A stretch of DNA of 64,000 bases, taken from NCBI RefSeq assembly GCF_000348945.1, contig NZ_AOCK01000001.1:558001-622000 (forward strand). Reading direction: 5' to 3'. The DNA comes from Paeniglutamicibacter gangotriensis Lz1y. Lineage in GTDB: Bacteria; Actinomycetota; Actinomycetes; Actinomycetales; Micrococcaceae. Shown one piece after another: positions 1 through 9,708 of the stretch (within the stretch, counting starts at the first letter, position 1; each line of letters starts with the position of its first letter). The notes under the pieces were generated by a model. The model searched no databases. It saw nothing but the letters and a program-made list of their open reading frames with translations, and had not been told where the DNA came from. The position numbers and the translations under genes are program-made.

Positions 1-182
1 ATTTCATCGGGGGCCTCGAGGGTGTCGAAACGGGATTGAAAGGGCAGGACCACCAGGAAGGCCGCGAGGATCTGGGCCCCGGTCTGCATGACCCGCATTT
101 CCTGCAGCAACTCGTTCCACTTGCGGTGCAGCTCTTCGTCGCCGTCCTGGCTCGACGTGTCGGTGTGGCTGTGCTTGGCCAT
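1..182 (-). CDS. DUF6328 family protein, N-terminal fragment
   Basis: The gene runs off the left edge; only about 60 N-terminal residues are visible, starting at an ATG at 182. A hydrophilic, acidic N-terminus is followed by the stretch RKWNELLQEMRVMQTGAQIL and then a hydrophobic run ending in LPFQSRF. This pattern is that of the DUF6328 family of small multi-spanning actinobacterial membrane proteins of unknown function (known family, recognised by eye). It is divergent from the UvrA-like gene, with about 145 bases between the two starts. No function can be assigned. Confidence 0.75.
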   Translation of the reverse strand, partial: MAKHSHTDTSSQDGDEELHRKWNELLQEMRVMQTGAQILAAFLVVLPFQSRFDTLEAPDE

Positions 183-326
183 GTCGGCTCCCTTGTGCGT
201 CAGTGTGGTCGTGGAAAAACCTTAGACGAAACCGCTGGGTACAGCGAGCAACACGGCCGAGCCGAGAAGTGCCCAGTTTGGAACCGGGCTGGAGATCGGG
301 GGCTCACCGGATCTAGGGTGGGGAAG

Positions 327-2846
327 GTGAGACACATTAGGCAGGACACCGAGTACACACCGGCCACCAACCGACACGACGGATTCGTCCATGTGCGTGG
401 GGCCAACGAGAACAACCTACAAGATGTCGAGGTGCGCATCCCGCGTGATGCCATCGTCGCTTTCACCGGGGTCTCCGGATCAGGGAAGTCCTCGCTGGCC
501 TTCGGCACCATCTTCGCCGAGGCACAGCGCCGGTTCCTGGAATCCGTGGCGCCCTATGCCCGACGATTGATCGCCCAGGGCCACACACCCCAGGTCGAGT
601 TCATCTCCGGCCTGCCGCCGGCGGTGGCCCTGCAACAGCGCCGCGCCACGGCTTCCTCCCGCTCCACCGTCGGCACGCTGACCACGCTGTCGAACTCGGT
701 GCGCATGCTCTTTTCCCGGGCCGGGGATTACCCGGCCGGGGCGGAGCGCCTGGACTCGGATTCTTTCTCGCCTAATACCGCGGTGGGCGCCTGCCCGCAG
801 TGTCACGGGCTGGGCATCGCCCACAGCGTGAGCGCCGAAACCCTGGTCCCTGACCCGTCCTTGAGCATCCGCGAAGGAGCGATCGCTGCCTGGCCCGGAG
901 CCTGGCAGGGTAAAAACCTGCGCGACATCACCACCCACCTGGGCTATGACGTGGATGTGCCTTTCCGCGAGCTGCCGGCCAGTGCGCGCGATTGGATATT
1001 GTTCACGCAGGAACAGCCCGTCGTGGAGGTGGTGCCCGAACGCGATCGGATCGCCAAGCCCTACCAGGGCAGGTTCTGGAGCGCGAAGCGCTACGTGCTG
1101 CACACCGTGGCCGAATCGAAGTCGGAGACCATGCGTGCCAAGGCGTTGGCCTTCATGTCTTCCGGTCCCTGCCCGGACTGCGCCGGGACCGGGTTCCGGC
1201 CCGAAGCCCTGGCCGTGAGAGTGGCATCCTTGGACATCGCAGCCTTCAATGCCACGGCCCTGGGTGCCCTCGCCGGGGTACTGCGCCCACTGGCGGAGCC
1301 GAGGGACCCAGAATCCGATGACCTTGCAGCAGATGTCGCGGCATCGATCGCCGCCGACCTGCTCGAGCGCATCGAGGTGCTGGTCAACCTGGGCCTGGGC
1401 TACCTGAGCCTGGACAGGGGGACCCCGACGCTTTCTCCCGGGGAGATGCAGCGCCTGCGTATCGCCACGCAGCTGCGCTCGGGGCTATTCGGGGTCATCT
1501 ACGTCTTGGACGAGCCTTCCGCCGGCCTGCACCCGGCCGACGCGGCCCCGCTGTTGGATGTGCTCGAGGCGCTGAAGGCCGGAGGGAACTCGGTGTTCGT
1601 GGTGGAACACAACATGGAAGTGGTCTCCCGTGCGGATTGGATCGTGGATGTGGGCCCCGGCGCCGGGGCAGGCGGTGGCAAGGTGCTCTACAGCGGGCCC
1701 GTGGCCGGTCTGGCACAGATCGAAGAATCGCTGACCCGCGAATTCCTTCAGCCACGGGCCCAGGCCGCGGTTGCCCGCACACGACGGGAACCCGCGCACT
1801 GGCTGGAGATCGAGGGGGTACACCTGCACAACCTGGTGGGCCTGGATGCGCGCTTCCCGTTGGGAGTGCTCAGTGCCGTGACAGGGGTATCGGGCTCGGG
1901 CAAGTCGTCCCTGGTCAGCCAGGCGTTGGCCGATGCTCCCGGGTTGGCCCAAGACGCCGTGGCGGGCAGCGACGCTGCAGCATCAAACGGACAAGGGCAG
2001 CAGATCGAGACCGGACGGGCCCGAATCGGTGCGGTACACGGCTCCGAGCGGATCGACCGCGTGGTGACGATGGACCAAAAACCCATTGGCCGGACCCCGC
2101 GCTCAAACCTGGCCACCTACACGGGCCTGTTCGACGCGGTGCGCAAGACCTTCGCCGAGACCGAGCTGGCGAAGGCCCGCGGCTACGGAGCCGGCCGTTT
2201 CTCCTTCAACGTGGCCGGCGGGCGCTGCGATAAATGTCTGGGAGAGGGCTACCTGGAAGTTGAGCTGCTCTTCCTGCCCGGCAGTTACGGTCCCTGCCCC
2301 GAATGCCACGGCTCGCGCTACAACCAAGAAACCCTCGAGGTCACCTACCGCGGCCTGAACATCGCCGAGATCCTGGCGCTCGGGGTGGATGAAGCCTACG
2401 AATTCCTGTCGTCGATCCCGGCTGCCGCCCGCTCCCTGGCGACGCTGCGCGAAGTGGGTCTGGGCTACCTGCGCCTGGGCCAACCTGCCACCGAGCTGTC
2501 CGGTGGCGAGGCCCAACGCATCAAACTGGCCACGGAACTGCAGCGTGCCCGCCGCGGACACACGCTCTACCTCCTCGATGAGCCCACCACCGGTCTGCAC
2601 CCGGCCGATGTGCGCCTGCTGCTGGAGCAGCTGCATCGACTGGTCGAGGCAGGGAACACCGTGATCGTGGTGGAGCACCACATGGATGTGGTTGCTGCCG
2701 CGGACTGGATCATCGATCTGGGGCCTGCGGGCGGGGATGCCGGAGGCCGGATCGTCGCGACGGGAACACCGGAGCAGCTCGCGGTGCATCCAGAATCCCG
2801 CACCGCACCGTATCTAGCCGCGCGGCTGGGGCTTCACACCGGATGA
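327..2846 (+). CDS. UvrA-like ATP-binding protein (short UvrA paralogue)
   Basis: About 839 residues with two ABC ATPase halves. The first Walker A (GVSGSGKSS) is near residue 48 and a second GVSGSGKSS is near 515. Zinc-type pairs CPQC, CPDC, CDKC and CPEC are present. The first half has LSPGE in place of LSGGE, then YVLDEPSAGLH; the second has LSGGE and YLLDEPTTGLH. Canonical UvrA is about 950 residues and carries a UvrB-binding domain; this one is shorter, as in the actinobacterial UvrA-like paralogues linked to DNA damage or drug tolerance. An open frame extends upstream to 36, but that part lacks family similarity and overlaps the divergent gene. The start is placed at GTG 327 (GTG 318 is an alternative). 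It is probably not the main repair UvrA. Confidence 0.9.
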   Translation: MRHIRQDTEYTPATNRHDGFVHVRGANENNLQDVEVRIPRDAIVAFTGVSGSGKSSLAFGTIFAEAQRRFLESVAPYARRLIAQGHTPQVEFISGLPPAVALQQRRATASSRSTVGTLTTLSNSVRMLFSRAGDYPAGAERLDSDSFSPNTAVGACPQCHGLGIAHSVSAETLVPDPSLSIREGAIAAWPGAWQGKNLRDITTHLGYDVDVPFRELPASARDWILFTQEQPVVEVVPERDRIAKPYQGRFWSAKRYVLHTVAESKSETMRAKALAFMSSGPCPDCAGTGFRPEALAVRVASLDIAAFNATALGALAGVLRPLAEPRDPESDDLAADVAASIAADLLERIEVLVNLGLGYLSLDRGTPTLSPGEMQRLRIATQLRSGLFGVIYVLDEPSAGLHPADAAPLLDVLEALKAGGNSVFVVEHNMEVVSRADWIVDVGPGAGAGGGKVLYSGPVAGLAQIEESLTREFLQPRAQAAVARTRREPAHWLEIEGVHLHNLVGLDARFPLGVLSAVTGVSGSGKSSLVSQALADAPGLAQDAVAGSDAAASNGQGQQIETGRARIGAVHGSERIDRVVTMDQKPIGRTPRSNLATYTGLFDAVRKTFAETELAKARGYGAGRFSFNVAGGRCDKCLGEGYLEVELLFLPGSYGPCPECHGSRYNQETLEVTYRGLNIAEILALGVDEAYEFLSSIPAAARSLATLREVGLGYLRLGQPATELSGGEAQRIKLATELQRARRGHTLYLLDEPTTGLHPADVRLLLEQLHRLVEAGNTVIVVEHHMDVVAAADWIIDLGPAGGDAGGRIVATGTPEQLAVHPESRTAPYLAARLGLHTG

Positions 2847-3083
2847 AACCAACCTGAGGAACTGGCTCTTAGTCCCTGCAGCCCACGGGGTCGTGGGATG
2901 GCATGGTGCTGAGGAACCCCAAAATCCATGCCTGAGCCACAGGACAGTGGAAGAGGCATCGGAGCTTGCCCAAGCCAGACTGAGCCGGGTCGCCAAAATC
3001 CTTGCGTCTCATGCTGCAGCTCCGCTGTCGTGGGCTCGGGGGCGGGCCTCTGCCCTCTGGCAAAAGATGGAAGGATGGGGTCC

Positions 3084-4244
3084 GTGGAAAATGAACTAAA
3101 TCCTCGGTCCTCGAAACCGACCGCGGACCAGCAGTTTCGGGCCGAGAGCTGGGCGCTGTGGCTCGGACTTAGCTGCATGGTGGCCGGCCTGGTCGTGTGC
3201 ATCATCGGATTTTCCGGATACCGCCCCGACCTAGCCGGATACCGGTCGGTGGGTGTCTATGCGGCGATCATGGCCGCGATCTCGGCCACCGTCGGAGCGG
3301 CGCTGGGCTACCGCCGATTCCTGATGGTCTCCCAAATCTGGCTGCTCGAATTCCCGCGCTACCGCCAAATCATCAACGCTGCCGCCTTGGTGCTCATCCA
3401 CGCCGCGATCTGTGCCATGGCGGGAATCATCATCTTCCGCGTCTTCCAGGACGCTTTCCTGGGCCTGAACGTCGACAGGTTCGCCGGGAGCCTCATGGTG
3501 GGGGTCTATGCCGGGATCTGCGGCTATGCGGCACTGGTCTCGGCGGCGCGGATCAGCGCGCAGTCGCTCTCCGCACTACTGGCAATCTTCTTGGTCACCG
3601 GGGTGTTCATCAGCATGCTGGCAGCCGAGGACCCATACTGGTGGCAGTCGATGTTTTCCGAGCTGGGGACCCGGGCCTCGGGTACCACCTCCTTCTGGAC
3701 CTTCAACCTCACCCTGGTCATTTCCGGGGTGGTGCTCAGCACCCTGACCGCCTTCATCGTGCGCAACGTAAAGCTGATGGCGGGGATCCACGACGACTAT
3801 GCCGAGGCCCAGGGCAAGTCCCGTCCACGCTTCATCAGGCCCCGCCCCGCGGTGGTGCGCATCTGTCTACTGGGACTCGGGCTCTGCGTCATCGGCATCG
3901 GGCTGGTCCCCATCAGCGTCGCGGCCCCGATCCATGCAGGAATCGTGCGGACCGCGGCCGGGTTCATCGTGGTGCTGTTAGTGGGCGCGGCGTTCTGGCT
4001 CCCGGGTTTCCCCTGGGTGTTCCACCTGTTCTCCTTCGCATGCTTCCTGGGGTTGGTGGGCGCGGCGCTGCTCTGGCAGCCGCTGGCTTATTACAACCTC
4101 ACGGCCTTCGAACTGGCGGTGGTGGGCATCGTCTTTGGCTGGCTGGTGGTCTTCATCCGTACCACCGCCGCGGCGCTCGCCGTGAAGGAGAAGGCGCTTG
4201 AGGACCTGCTCTTGGCCAATCAGCAGCGGCTCGCGGCCGACTGA
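3084..4244 (+). CDS. Ten-helix membrane protein, possibly DUF998-like
   Basis: About 386 residues from GTG 3084, nine bases after a GGAAGG ribosome site. Ten hydrophobic segments can be counted, ending in a short charged C-terminal tail. The middle carries FSELGTRASGTTSFWTFNLT before a membrane segment, which resembles the FSxLG...FN pattern of DUF998 proteins; this resemblance is an inference from reading. No catalytic motif is visible. It faces the FAD monooxygenase gene, and the two stop codons abut within the palindrome TGATCA. The function is unknown. Confidence 0.75.
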   Translation: MENELNPRSSKPTADQQFRAESWALWLGLSCMVAGLVVCIIGFSGYRPDLAGYRSVGVYAAIMAAISATVGAALGYRRFLMVSQIWLLEFPRYRQIINAAALVLIHAAICAMAGIIIFRVFQDAFLGLNVDRFAGSLMVGVYAGICGYAALVSAARISAQSLSALLAIFLVTGVFISMLAAEDPYWWQSMFSELGTRASGTTSFWTFNLTLVISGVVLSTLTAFIVRNVKLMAGIHDDYAEAQGKSRPRFIRPRPAVVRICLLGLGLCVIGIGLVPISVAAPIHAGIVRTAAGFIVVLLVGAAFWLPGFPWVFHLFSFACFLGLVGAALLWQPLAYYNLTAFELAVVGIVFGWLVVFIRTTAAALAVKEKALEDLLLANQQRLAAD

Positions 4245-5789
4245 TCAGGACGTGACGTGCTCGAAATGCGCCACAAACATGTCCGGACGCACCAGCACCA
4301 CGGAGCCGTTGGGCAGCCGGCGCTTGGGTGAAGGAGCGAACTCATGCAGCGCAACCCCGTATTCTGCGGCCAGCTCGGCCCCGCGCGTCCGGCCAGCGGG
4401 CCCGTAGACATGCACCTGCCAGCAGGCGTCGTTGAGCACCTCGAAGTTATCCGGTGCTTCCCCGGTCCTGTTGGGGACCCATGGCAGCCTGCGGCCCAGC
4501 ACCTTGCCGCGGCGCCGGGTGCGGGCAAACCCACTGGCCAGCGTGGCCCGATCCCGTGAGCGCTCATCCATCCAGTAGTGGATGCGGATCTGCGAGAGGT
4601 AGCCAAAGAAGCGGCGGCCCGCAGGAATCCTCCCGACCAGGCGCACCATCGCGGGCCAGAAGATCGGCATCGCCCGGGTGCGGATCATGCGGGCCAACCA
4701 TGAATCGGAGGTTGCCGCGCTGAAGAGCCTGTCGGTGGTGGAGACCAAGCGTAGCGCCACCGGGCGACGTTCTGCCTCGTAGCGTTCCAAGTAGGTCTCG
4801 GGCATCCGACCGGAGAACACATCGGCGAGCTTGCAGACCAGGTTGTGGGCGTCCTGCAGGCCGGTGTTCATGCCTTGGGCACCCACGGGGGAGTGGATGT
4901 GGGCGGCGTCTCCGGTCAGGAAGACCCTGCCCTGGCTGAAGCGTTCGGCGACCCGGTGGTGCACCCGGTAGGTGGCGAACCATGAGGCGGAGTTGTACCT
5001 GACGCCGAACTCGTTGCGCAGGCTGGTCCTGGCACGGGCCTCGTCCACATCAGGCTTTTGAGCGCTGTCGTCCTGGGGTTCGTGCAGGATACCGAGGATC
5101 CGGCGGCGTTCGCCGCCGGCTGAGTCGGACCCCATGGGGAAGCCGAGCATGAAGTTCTCATCGGAGAAGCGGAGGTTAATGCCTGAACCCATGCCCGAAA
5201 CCCCTTGGGCGTCGAGCACATAGAAGACCTCGTCATCGGTGGTGCCCTCGAACTTGATGTCAAAGGATTCGCGCAAGGGGGAGGCTGCGCCGTCCGCGGC
5301 GATCACGTAGCGCGCAGAGATATGTACCGGGCCCTGCGGGCCATTGCATTTGATGAGCAGCTGGTCCCCGGTGTCCTGGAAGGAATCGTAGCCGTGTTCC
5401 CACAGCACGGGGTTGCCTGAGTTTTTCAGGTGCTCGGCCAGCAACTCTTCGTTGGCGCTTTGTTCCAGCATGGTCAGGCCCGCGTAGTGGGTCTGGGAGT
5501 AGCCCAGACGATTGAGTTTGATGCTCTTGAAACTTCGGCCGCCGATCCCGGGGCGCATTTCGCCGGTGGGCACTGCACGTTTTTGTACCTCGTCGGCCAG
5601 GCCGAGCTGGCGGTAGATCTCCATGCTGCGGGCCTGCAACGCCAGGGCCCGTGATTCCTTGGTGGGACCCGACTTCAGGTCAACGACCTTTGCTTCGATC
5701 CCGAATTTCTGTAGCCACGCACCTGCCATCAGGCCCGTGGGCCCGGCGCCGATGACTAAAACCTCAGTGTGAAGCAGCGTGATATCCAT
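4245..5789 (-). CDS. FAD-dependent aromatic-type monooxygenase
   Basis: A 514-residue flavoprotein of the FAD_binding_3 (PheA/MhpA/TetX) type. It has the dinucleotide fold GAGPTGLMAG near residue 14, the DG motif around AADGAASPLRE, and the GD motif FLTGDAAHIHSPVGAQGMN that contacts FAD ribose and pyrophosphate. Such enzymes use NAD(P)H and O2 to hydroxylate phenolic or polyketide-like substrates; the substrate here cannot be read from the sequence. The start at ATG 5789 directly precedes the beta strand that leads into the GAGPTG motif. An upstream extension of the frame to 5981 has no family similarity. It appears monocistronic. Confidence 0.9.
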   Translation of the reverse strand: MDITLLHTEVLVIGAGPTGLMAGAWLQKFGIEAKVVDLKSGPTKESRALALQARSMEIYRQLGLADEVQKRAVPTGEMRPGIGGRSFKSIKLNRLGYSQTHYAGLTMLEQSANEELLAEHLKNSGNPVLWEHGYDSFQDTGDQLLIKCNGPQGPVHISARYVIAADGAASPLRESFDIKFEGTTDDEVFYVLDAQGVSGMGSGINLRFSDENFMLGFPMGSDSAGGERRRILGILHEPQDDSAQKPDVDEARARTSLRNEFGVRYNSASWFATYRVHHRVAERFSQGRVFLTGDAAHIHSPVGAQGMNTGLQDAHNLVCKLADVFSGRMPETYLERYEAERRPVALRLVSTTDRLFSAATSDSWLARMIRTRAMPIFWPAMVRLVGRIPAGRRFFGYLSQIRIHYWMDERSRDRATLASGFARTRRRGKVLGRRLPWVPNRTGEAPDNFEVLNDACWQVHVYGPAGRTRGAELAAEYGVALHEFAPSPKRRLPNGSVVLVRPDMFVAHFEHVTS

Positions 5790-6271
5790 GACCTTCACGC
5801 TACGCCCGAATCCTGTGCAATGCACTGGTGAGTAGGCCCTGGCGGGTCGGAACTGCTCTGGTGTTCCGGCGGGGAGGGAAGGGGCCCGCGCCATCGTGCT
5901 CTTGCTCGGCATCGGCCAGGTAGGCAATCGGGCTCGAGGTAGGTGCGTGCACCGAAGCATGAAATAACCTGGGAGTCTCAAATCGGACCAGGTGGAGGTA
6001 CGGCGGGCAAGGGATCTCCGGGGAAGGCCGGCACCCAGGACTTGGCCGTGCAGAAGCCTTAATAGGCCCCTCAGCTGTGGATGGCGACGCTGACCACGAC
6101 CGGTCTGAAAGGTTCCGCGCGGCTTCGTCGCGGCACCATTGGCGGCTGGCTCGCCGGGCGCAAAGGTCCATGCCAGAGGGTTTATTTCTCATACTACGGG
6201 CGGATGACACCGGCACATGATCCACCCAAGGACCGACGCTCTTGGCAGGTCGATACTTTTAGGATGGAGAT
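5790..6271. other. Intergenic region without a supported gene
   Basis: About 480 bases lie between the divergent monooxygenase and lipoprotein genes. The open frames here have arginine- and serine-rich shadow compositions and no ribosome sites. It presumably holds both promoters. The only clear element is the GGAGA ribosome site just before the lipoprotein start at 6272. Confidence 0.5.
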
Positions 6272-6817
6272 ATGTCCAAGAAAAAGTATCTCCCAGCAAG
6301 TGTCCTGGTTCTTCCGTTTCTCTTGCTGTTGACCGGCTGTGACATTAACGGGTTGCTGGCCGATAGCTCTGAACAGTCCACCACGCGGAGCGCCAAGACC
6401 TCTGAAGAGGGAGTCGCCGACGGGCTACTGCCAAAATGGGTGCCCAAGGGAGGCACCAACGCCGAGTTGGTGCAGCGCAACAGCGGCAGCGAACGAATTT
6501 TCGTGATGGATTATGCCGGTGACCTCCCTGCTAAGGCGTGCAAACCATTGGGCACGGTCGGTGAACCCACAAAAACCGAGCTTGCAAACGCCTATGCCAG
6601 CGATGACCGCATCAAAAGTTTTGATCCGGAGGAAATTTCAGATACTCGGACTCTGGAAGCCAGCTGGTGGCCGGAAGGAACCGAACTGAGGACCACGCAC
6701 CTGTGTGAGCGATTCTGAGTCCAGCAGAGCGACGGCAAGTTGTATGCCTTCGCGCCGGACACCATTGACACTGTCACTAACGTCCAGAAAGAGCGTGAAG
6801 CCCGGAACAGTCAATAG
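6272..6817 (+). pseudogene. Lipoprotein gene interrupted by an in-frame TGA
   Basis: ATG 6272 follows a GGAGA site. The product begins with MSKKKY, a hydrophobic segment and the lipobox LLTGC, so it is a lipoprotein exported and anchored at the membrane. The frame stops at TGA 6716-6718 after 148 residues. The same frame then continues for 32 codons with normal GC-rich codon use (from VQQSDGKLYAF to QKEREARNSQ) and ends at TAG 6817. The full-length ancestor was therefore probably 181 residues. The stop could be a real nonsense mutation, readthrough, or a sequencing error. No family is recognised. If the stop is real, a 148-residue protein may still be made. Confidence 0.75.
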
Positions 6818-7030
6818 GAAAGGCCGAATTCATCGGCGATGTGCTCGCCACCGGCCCGAACAACGAACCACGGATCGTGGGGGGAAGCCCGACATCTAGA
6901 ACTCAATGGTGCAGATCGGCCGGGCCGCGAAACCGTCGGTCATCCTCAAGGAGCATGTTGCGGCGGGCTTCGTGTGGTGGTGCCCAATCTCACCGCCCAC
7001 GCACTGGACATGCATGGGAGAATGGATGGG

Positions 7031-8347
7031 ATGACTTCCCCCGAAATTACCCCAGTGACCGAGCCTGCCACCACTGCGCCCGCCGCAGAGGACGCCGGAG
7101 CCCGCCGTGCAGCCCAGGCCGCGGCTCAGGGTGCCCAGCAAATGCGCATCTCCGAATCCCGAGCCAAGGCCGAGGGCCGTGCACAAGTGCGCCCCACCGC
7201 CGAGGGGTGGAAGCAGGCCATGGGCGATGACGGTCGCCCACAGCTTCAGTTCACCGCAAAGAAGCGTGTGACGCAGCCGCCAGTGCACCTTGCCGACCTG
7301 ACCTTGGACGAACGTGCCGCCAAGCTCAAGGAGATCGGTCTGCCGGCCTTCCGTGCCAAGCAGCTCTCGGTGCACTACTTCCAGCACTACACCACCGATC
7401 CCGAACTGATGAGCGACCTTCCCAAGGACCGCCGCGCCGAGATCGCCGACGTCATGTTCCCGAAGCTCCTCACCGAGGTCAAGCGACTGGCCACCGACGA
7501 CGGCAGGACCATCAAGTTCCTGTGGCGACTCTTTGACGGTTCCCTGATCGAGTCGGTGCTGATGCGCTACAGCAACCGCATCACCCTATGTATCTCCAGC
7601 CAGTGCGGCTGCGGCATGAACTGCCCGTTCTGCGCCACCGGCCAGGCCGGCCTGACCCGCAACATGTCCACCGCGGAGATCCTGGACCAGATCGTCCAGG
7701 CCAACCGCGTCATCGCCGAAGGCGGCCTGGGTGGACAGAAGCACCCCGAAGAGCGCGTGGGCAACATCGTGTTCATGGGCATGGGCGAGCCACTGGCCAA
7801 CTACAAGCGCGTCATGAACGCCGTGCACCGCATGGTGGCAGAGGCCCCCGAGGGCTTGGGCATGAGTGCCCGCGGCATCACCGTCTCCACCGTTGGCCTG
7901 GTTCCTGCCATCCTCAAGCTGGCCGAAGAGGGCGTCCCGGTCACCTTCGCGCTGTCGCTGCACGCGCCGGATGACGAGCTGCGCGACGAGATGATCCCGG
8001 TGAACTCGAAGTGGAAGGTCGACGAGGCCCTCGACGCCGCGTTCAACTACTACGTGAAGACCGGACGCCGCGTCTCCATCGAGTACGCGCTGATCAAGGA
8101 CATGAACGACCACGGCTGGCGCGCAGACCTGCTGGCCCGCAAGCTCAACGCCCGCGGTCGCGGCTGGGTGCACGTGAACCCGATCCCGCTGAACCCGACT
8201 CCGGGCTCGGTCTGGACCGCCTCGGAACCGGATGTCACCGCGGAGTTCATCGACCGCCTCGACTCCGCGGGCGTGCCCACCACGCTGCGCGACACCCGCG
8301 GCAAGGAAATCGACGGAGCCTGCGGCCAGCTCGCCGCCGCAGAGTAA
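7031..8347 (+). CDS. rlmN: 23S rRNA (adenine(2503)-C(2))-methyltransferase RlmN
   Basis: A radical-SAM enzyme that methylates C2 of A2503 in 23S rRNA, and in many bacteria A37 of some tRNAs. The cluster motif reads CGMNCPFC (CxxxCxxC). The mechanistic cysteines are seen in TLCISSQ and in the C-terminal IDGACGQLA. Other family features include GMGEPLANYKRV and SLHAP. From ATG 7031 it is about 438 residues, longer than usual because of an alanine- and glutamate-rich N-terminal extension of roughly 60 residues. ATG 7022 is an alternative start. The open frame further upstream (from 6839) has no family similarity. It is followed closely by the AhpD-like gene. Confidence 0.96.
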   Translation: MTSPEITPVTEPATTAPAAEDAGARRAAQAAAQGAQQMRISESRAKAEGRAQVRPTAEGWKQAMGDDGRPQLQFTAKKRVTQPPVHLADLTLDERAAKLKEIGLPAFRAKQLSVHYFQHYTTDPELMSDLPKDRRAEIADVMFPKLLTEVKRLATDDGRTIKFLWRLFDGSLIESVLMRYSNRITLCISSQCGCGMNCPFCATGQAGLTRNMSTAEILDQIVQANRVIAEGGLGGQKHPEERVGNIVFMGMGEPLANYKRVMNAVHRMVAEAPEGLGMSARGITVSTVGLVPAILKLAEEGVPVTFALSLHAPDDELRDEMIPVNSKWKVDEALDAAFNYYVKTGRRVSIEYALIKDMNDHGWRADLLARKLNARGRGWVHVNPIPLNPTPGSVWTASEPDVTAEFIDRLDSAGVPTTLRDTRGKEIDGACGQLAAAE

Positions 8348-8380
8348 GTTGTAACCACCACATTGGGGCGCGAGGGCGCC

Positions 8381-8869
8381 ATGGATGAGATGAGTCAAGA
8401 AGTGTCATTGGCAGCACCGTTTTTCCTGGACAAATCCGACACCGCCAGCTGGAAGGCCCTGAACGGCCTTTCGCTCAAGGTCAAGGAAGCCGCGGAGGCG
8501 GCGGGGCTGGACACCAGGCTCATCGAATTGCTTAATGTGCGAATCTCGCAGATCAATGGCTGCGCCTTCTGCCTGGACATGCACTCCCGGATGGCCCTCG
8601 AGGCCGAGGAAACCAGCCAGCGTCTCGCGGTGCTCTCCACGTGGCGCGAAACCGCACTGTTCAACGACCTTGAATCCGCTGCGCTCTCGGTTGCCGAGGC
8701 AGCCACCGAGCTGCCGGATTCCGAGACGCGGATCGCCGAGCTAGCGTCATCCCGCATGGTGCTGAACGACGCACAGTTCTCTGCCATCCAGTGGGCCGCC
8801 ATTGCCATGAACGCCTTCAACCGTGTCTCGATCCTGTCGCAGCATCCGGTACGCCCGAGTAAGAAATAG
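8381..8869 (+). CDS. AhpD-like carboxymuconolactone decarboxylase family protein
   Basis: A 162-residue all-helical protein with the motif CAFCLDMH (CxxCxxxH), the redox-active dithiol and proton-relay histidine of AhpD-type alkylhydroperoxidase domains. Such proteins reduce peroxides or act as small thiol oxidoreductases, although many are uncharacterised. ATG 8381 has GAGGG just upstream; ATG 8390 is an alternative. Only eight bases separate it from the MpaB-like gene, so the two are probably co-transcribed. Confidence 0.88.
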   Translation: MDEMSQEVSLAAPFFLDKSDTASWKALNGLSLKVKEAAEAAGLDTRLIELLNVRISQINGCAFCLDMHSRMALEAEETSQRLAVLSTWRETALFNDLESAALSVAEAATELPDSETRIAELASSRMVLNDAQFSAIQWAAIAMNAFNRVSILSQHPVRPSKK

Positions 8870-8877
8870 CGGGAACC

Positions 8878-9708
8878 ATGAACGAGCGCGGGATCGTGGA
8901 CCGGGACATCTCGGTGCTCTCACGCTTCGCGCCCGAAAGCGTCTACCTGCTCGGGGGCGGTCGGGCCATCCTGTTGCAGCTTGCCCTTCCCGGGGTGGGC
9001 CACGGTGTGGCCAGGCATTCGAACTTTGCATCCAACCCGCTGGGTCGACTCAACGGCACTCTGACCTATATTTATGCCCTGAGCAACGGCACCGACGCGC
9101 AGCGTGCCAAGGTTCGGGCGATGGTGCATGGGGCCCATGCACCGGTCAAGGCTCCGGCAGCCAAGGACAGAACGCACCCTGCCTATTCGGCACGCGACCC
9201 GAAGCTGCAATTGTGGGTTGCCGCGACACTGTACGACTCCGCCATGACCATCCAGCAGGCGGTGTTCCCCGAACTCGACGAGGAGACCGCCGAGGCTCTG
9301 TACCGGGACTATGCGGTCCTGGGCACCGAACTGGGCATGCCCGCGCACCTGTGGCCCGCGACCCGCGCCGACTTCGCAGACTACTGGTCCGAGACCAGCA
9401 ACAGCCTGCACGTCGATGACCGCGTGCGGGAAGTAGCCCATGAGCTGCTGGCCGCAAAACACGCACCCTGGTGGATCCGGGCGGCCATGCCGCTGGTCAG
9501 GCTGGTCAGCGTCGGGCTGCTGCCCGAGCATGTACGGAGCATGTTTGGGTTCCACTTCAATGACCGACAGCAACGTCGGATGGATGTGGTCATGCGTTGT
9601 GCGAGGGTGGCCGTGCGAATCCTGCCACGTTCACTGCGACATTTCCCGATGCGCTACTACCTGCGCCGCCTCGATGGATCGGCAGCCAACCATACCGCCG
9701 GTTCCTGA
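8878..9708 (+). CDS. Oxygenase MpaB family (DUF2236) protein
   Basis: A 276-residue protein of the DUF2236/MpaB family. The family pattern is visible in LLGGGRAILLQLALPGVGHGV near the N-terminus, then KVRAMVHGAH, then LQLWVAATLYDS. Members include fungal MpaB and latex-clearing Lcp proteins and are haem-type oxygenases. The GVGHGVARHS and LWVAATL histidine and tryptophan positions are those usually conserved. It starts at ATG 8878, eight bases after the AhpD-like stop. The substrate is unknown. Confidence 0.88.
   Translation: MNERGIVDRDISVLSRFAPESVYLLGGGRAILLQLALPGVGHGVARHSNFASNPLGRLNGTLTYIYALSNGTDAQRAKVRAMVHGAHAPVKAPAAKDRTHPAYSARDPKLQLWVAATLYDSAMTIQQAVFPELDEETAEALYRDYAVLGTELGMPAHLWPATRADFADYWSETSNSLHVDDRVREVAHELLAAKHAPWWIRAAMPLVRLVSVGLLPEHVRSMFGFHFNDRQQRRMDVVMRCARVAVRILPRSLRHFPMRYYLRRLDGSAANHTAGS

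Noticed and set aside
36-326. N-terminal extension of the UvrA-like frame
   Set aside because: It is antisense to the DUF6328 gene and lacks UvrA similarity.
5800-6225. A 141-codon minus-strand frame upstream of the monooxygenase
   Set aside because: Arg/Ser/Pro-rich shadow composition, no ribosome site, no motif.
6839-7030. N-terminal extension of rlmN
   Set aside because: No family similarity and no ribosome site; ATG 7031 or 7022 gives the expected start of the protein.
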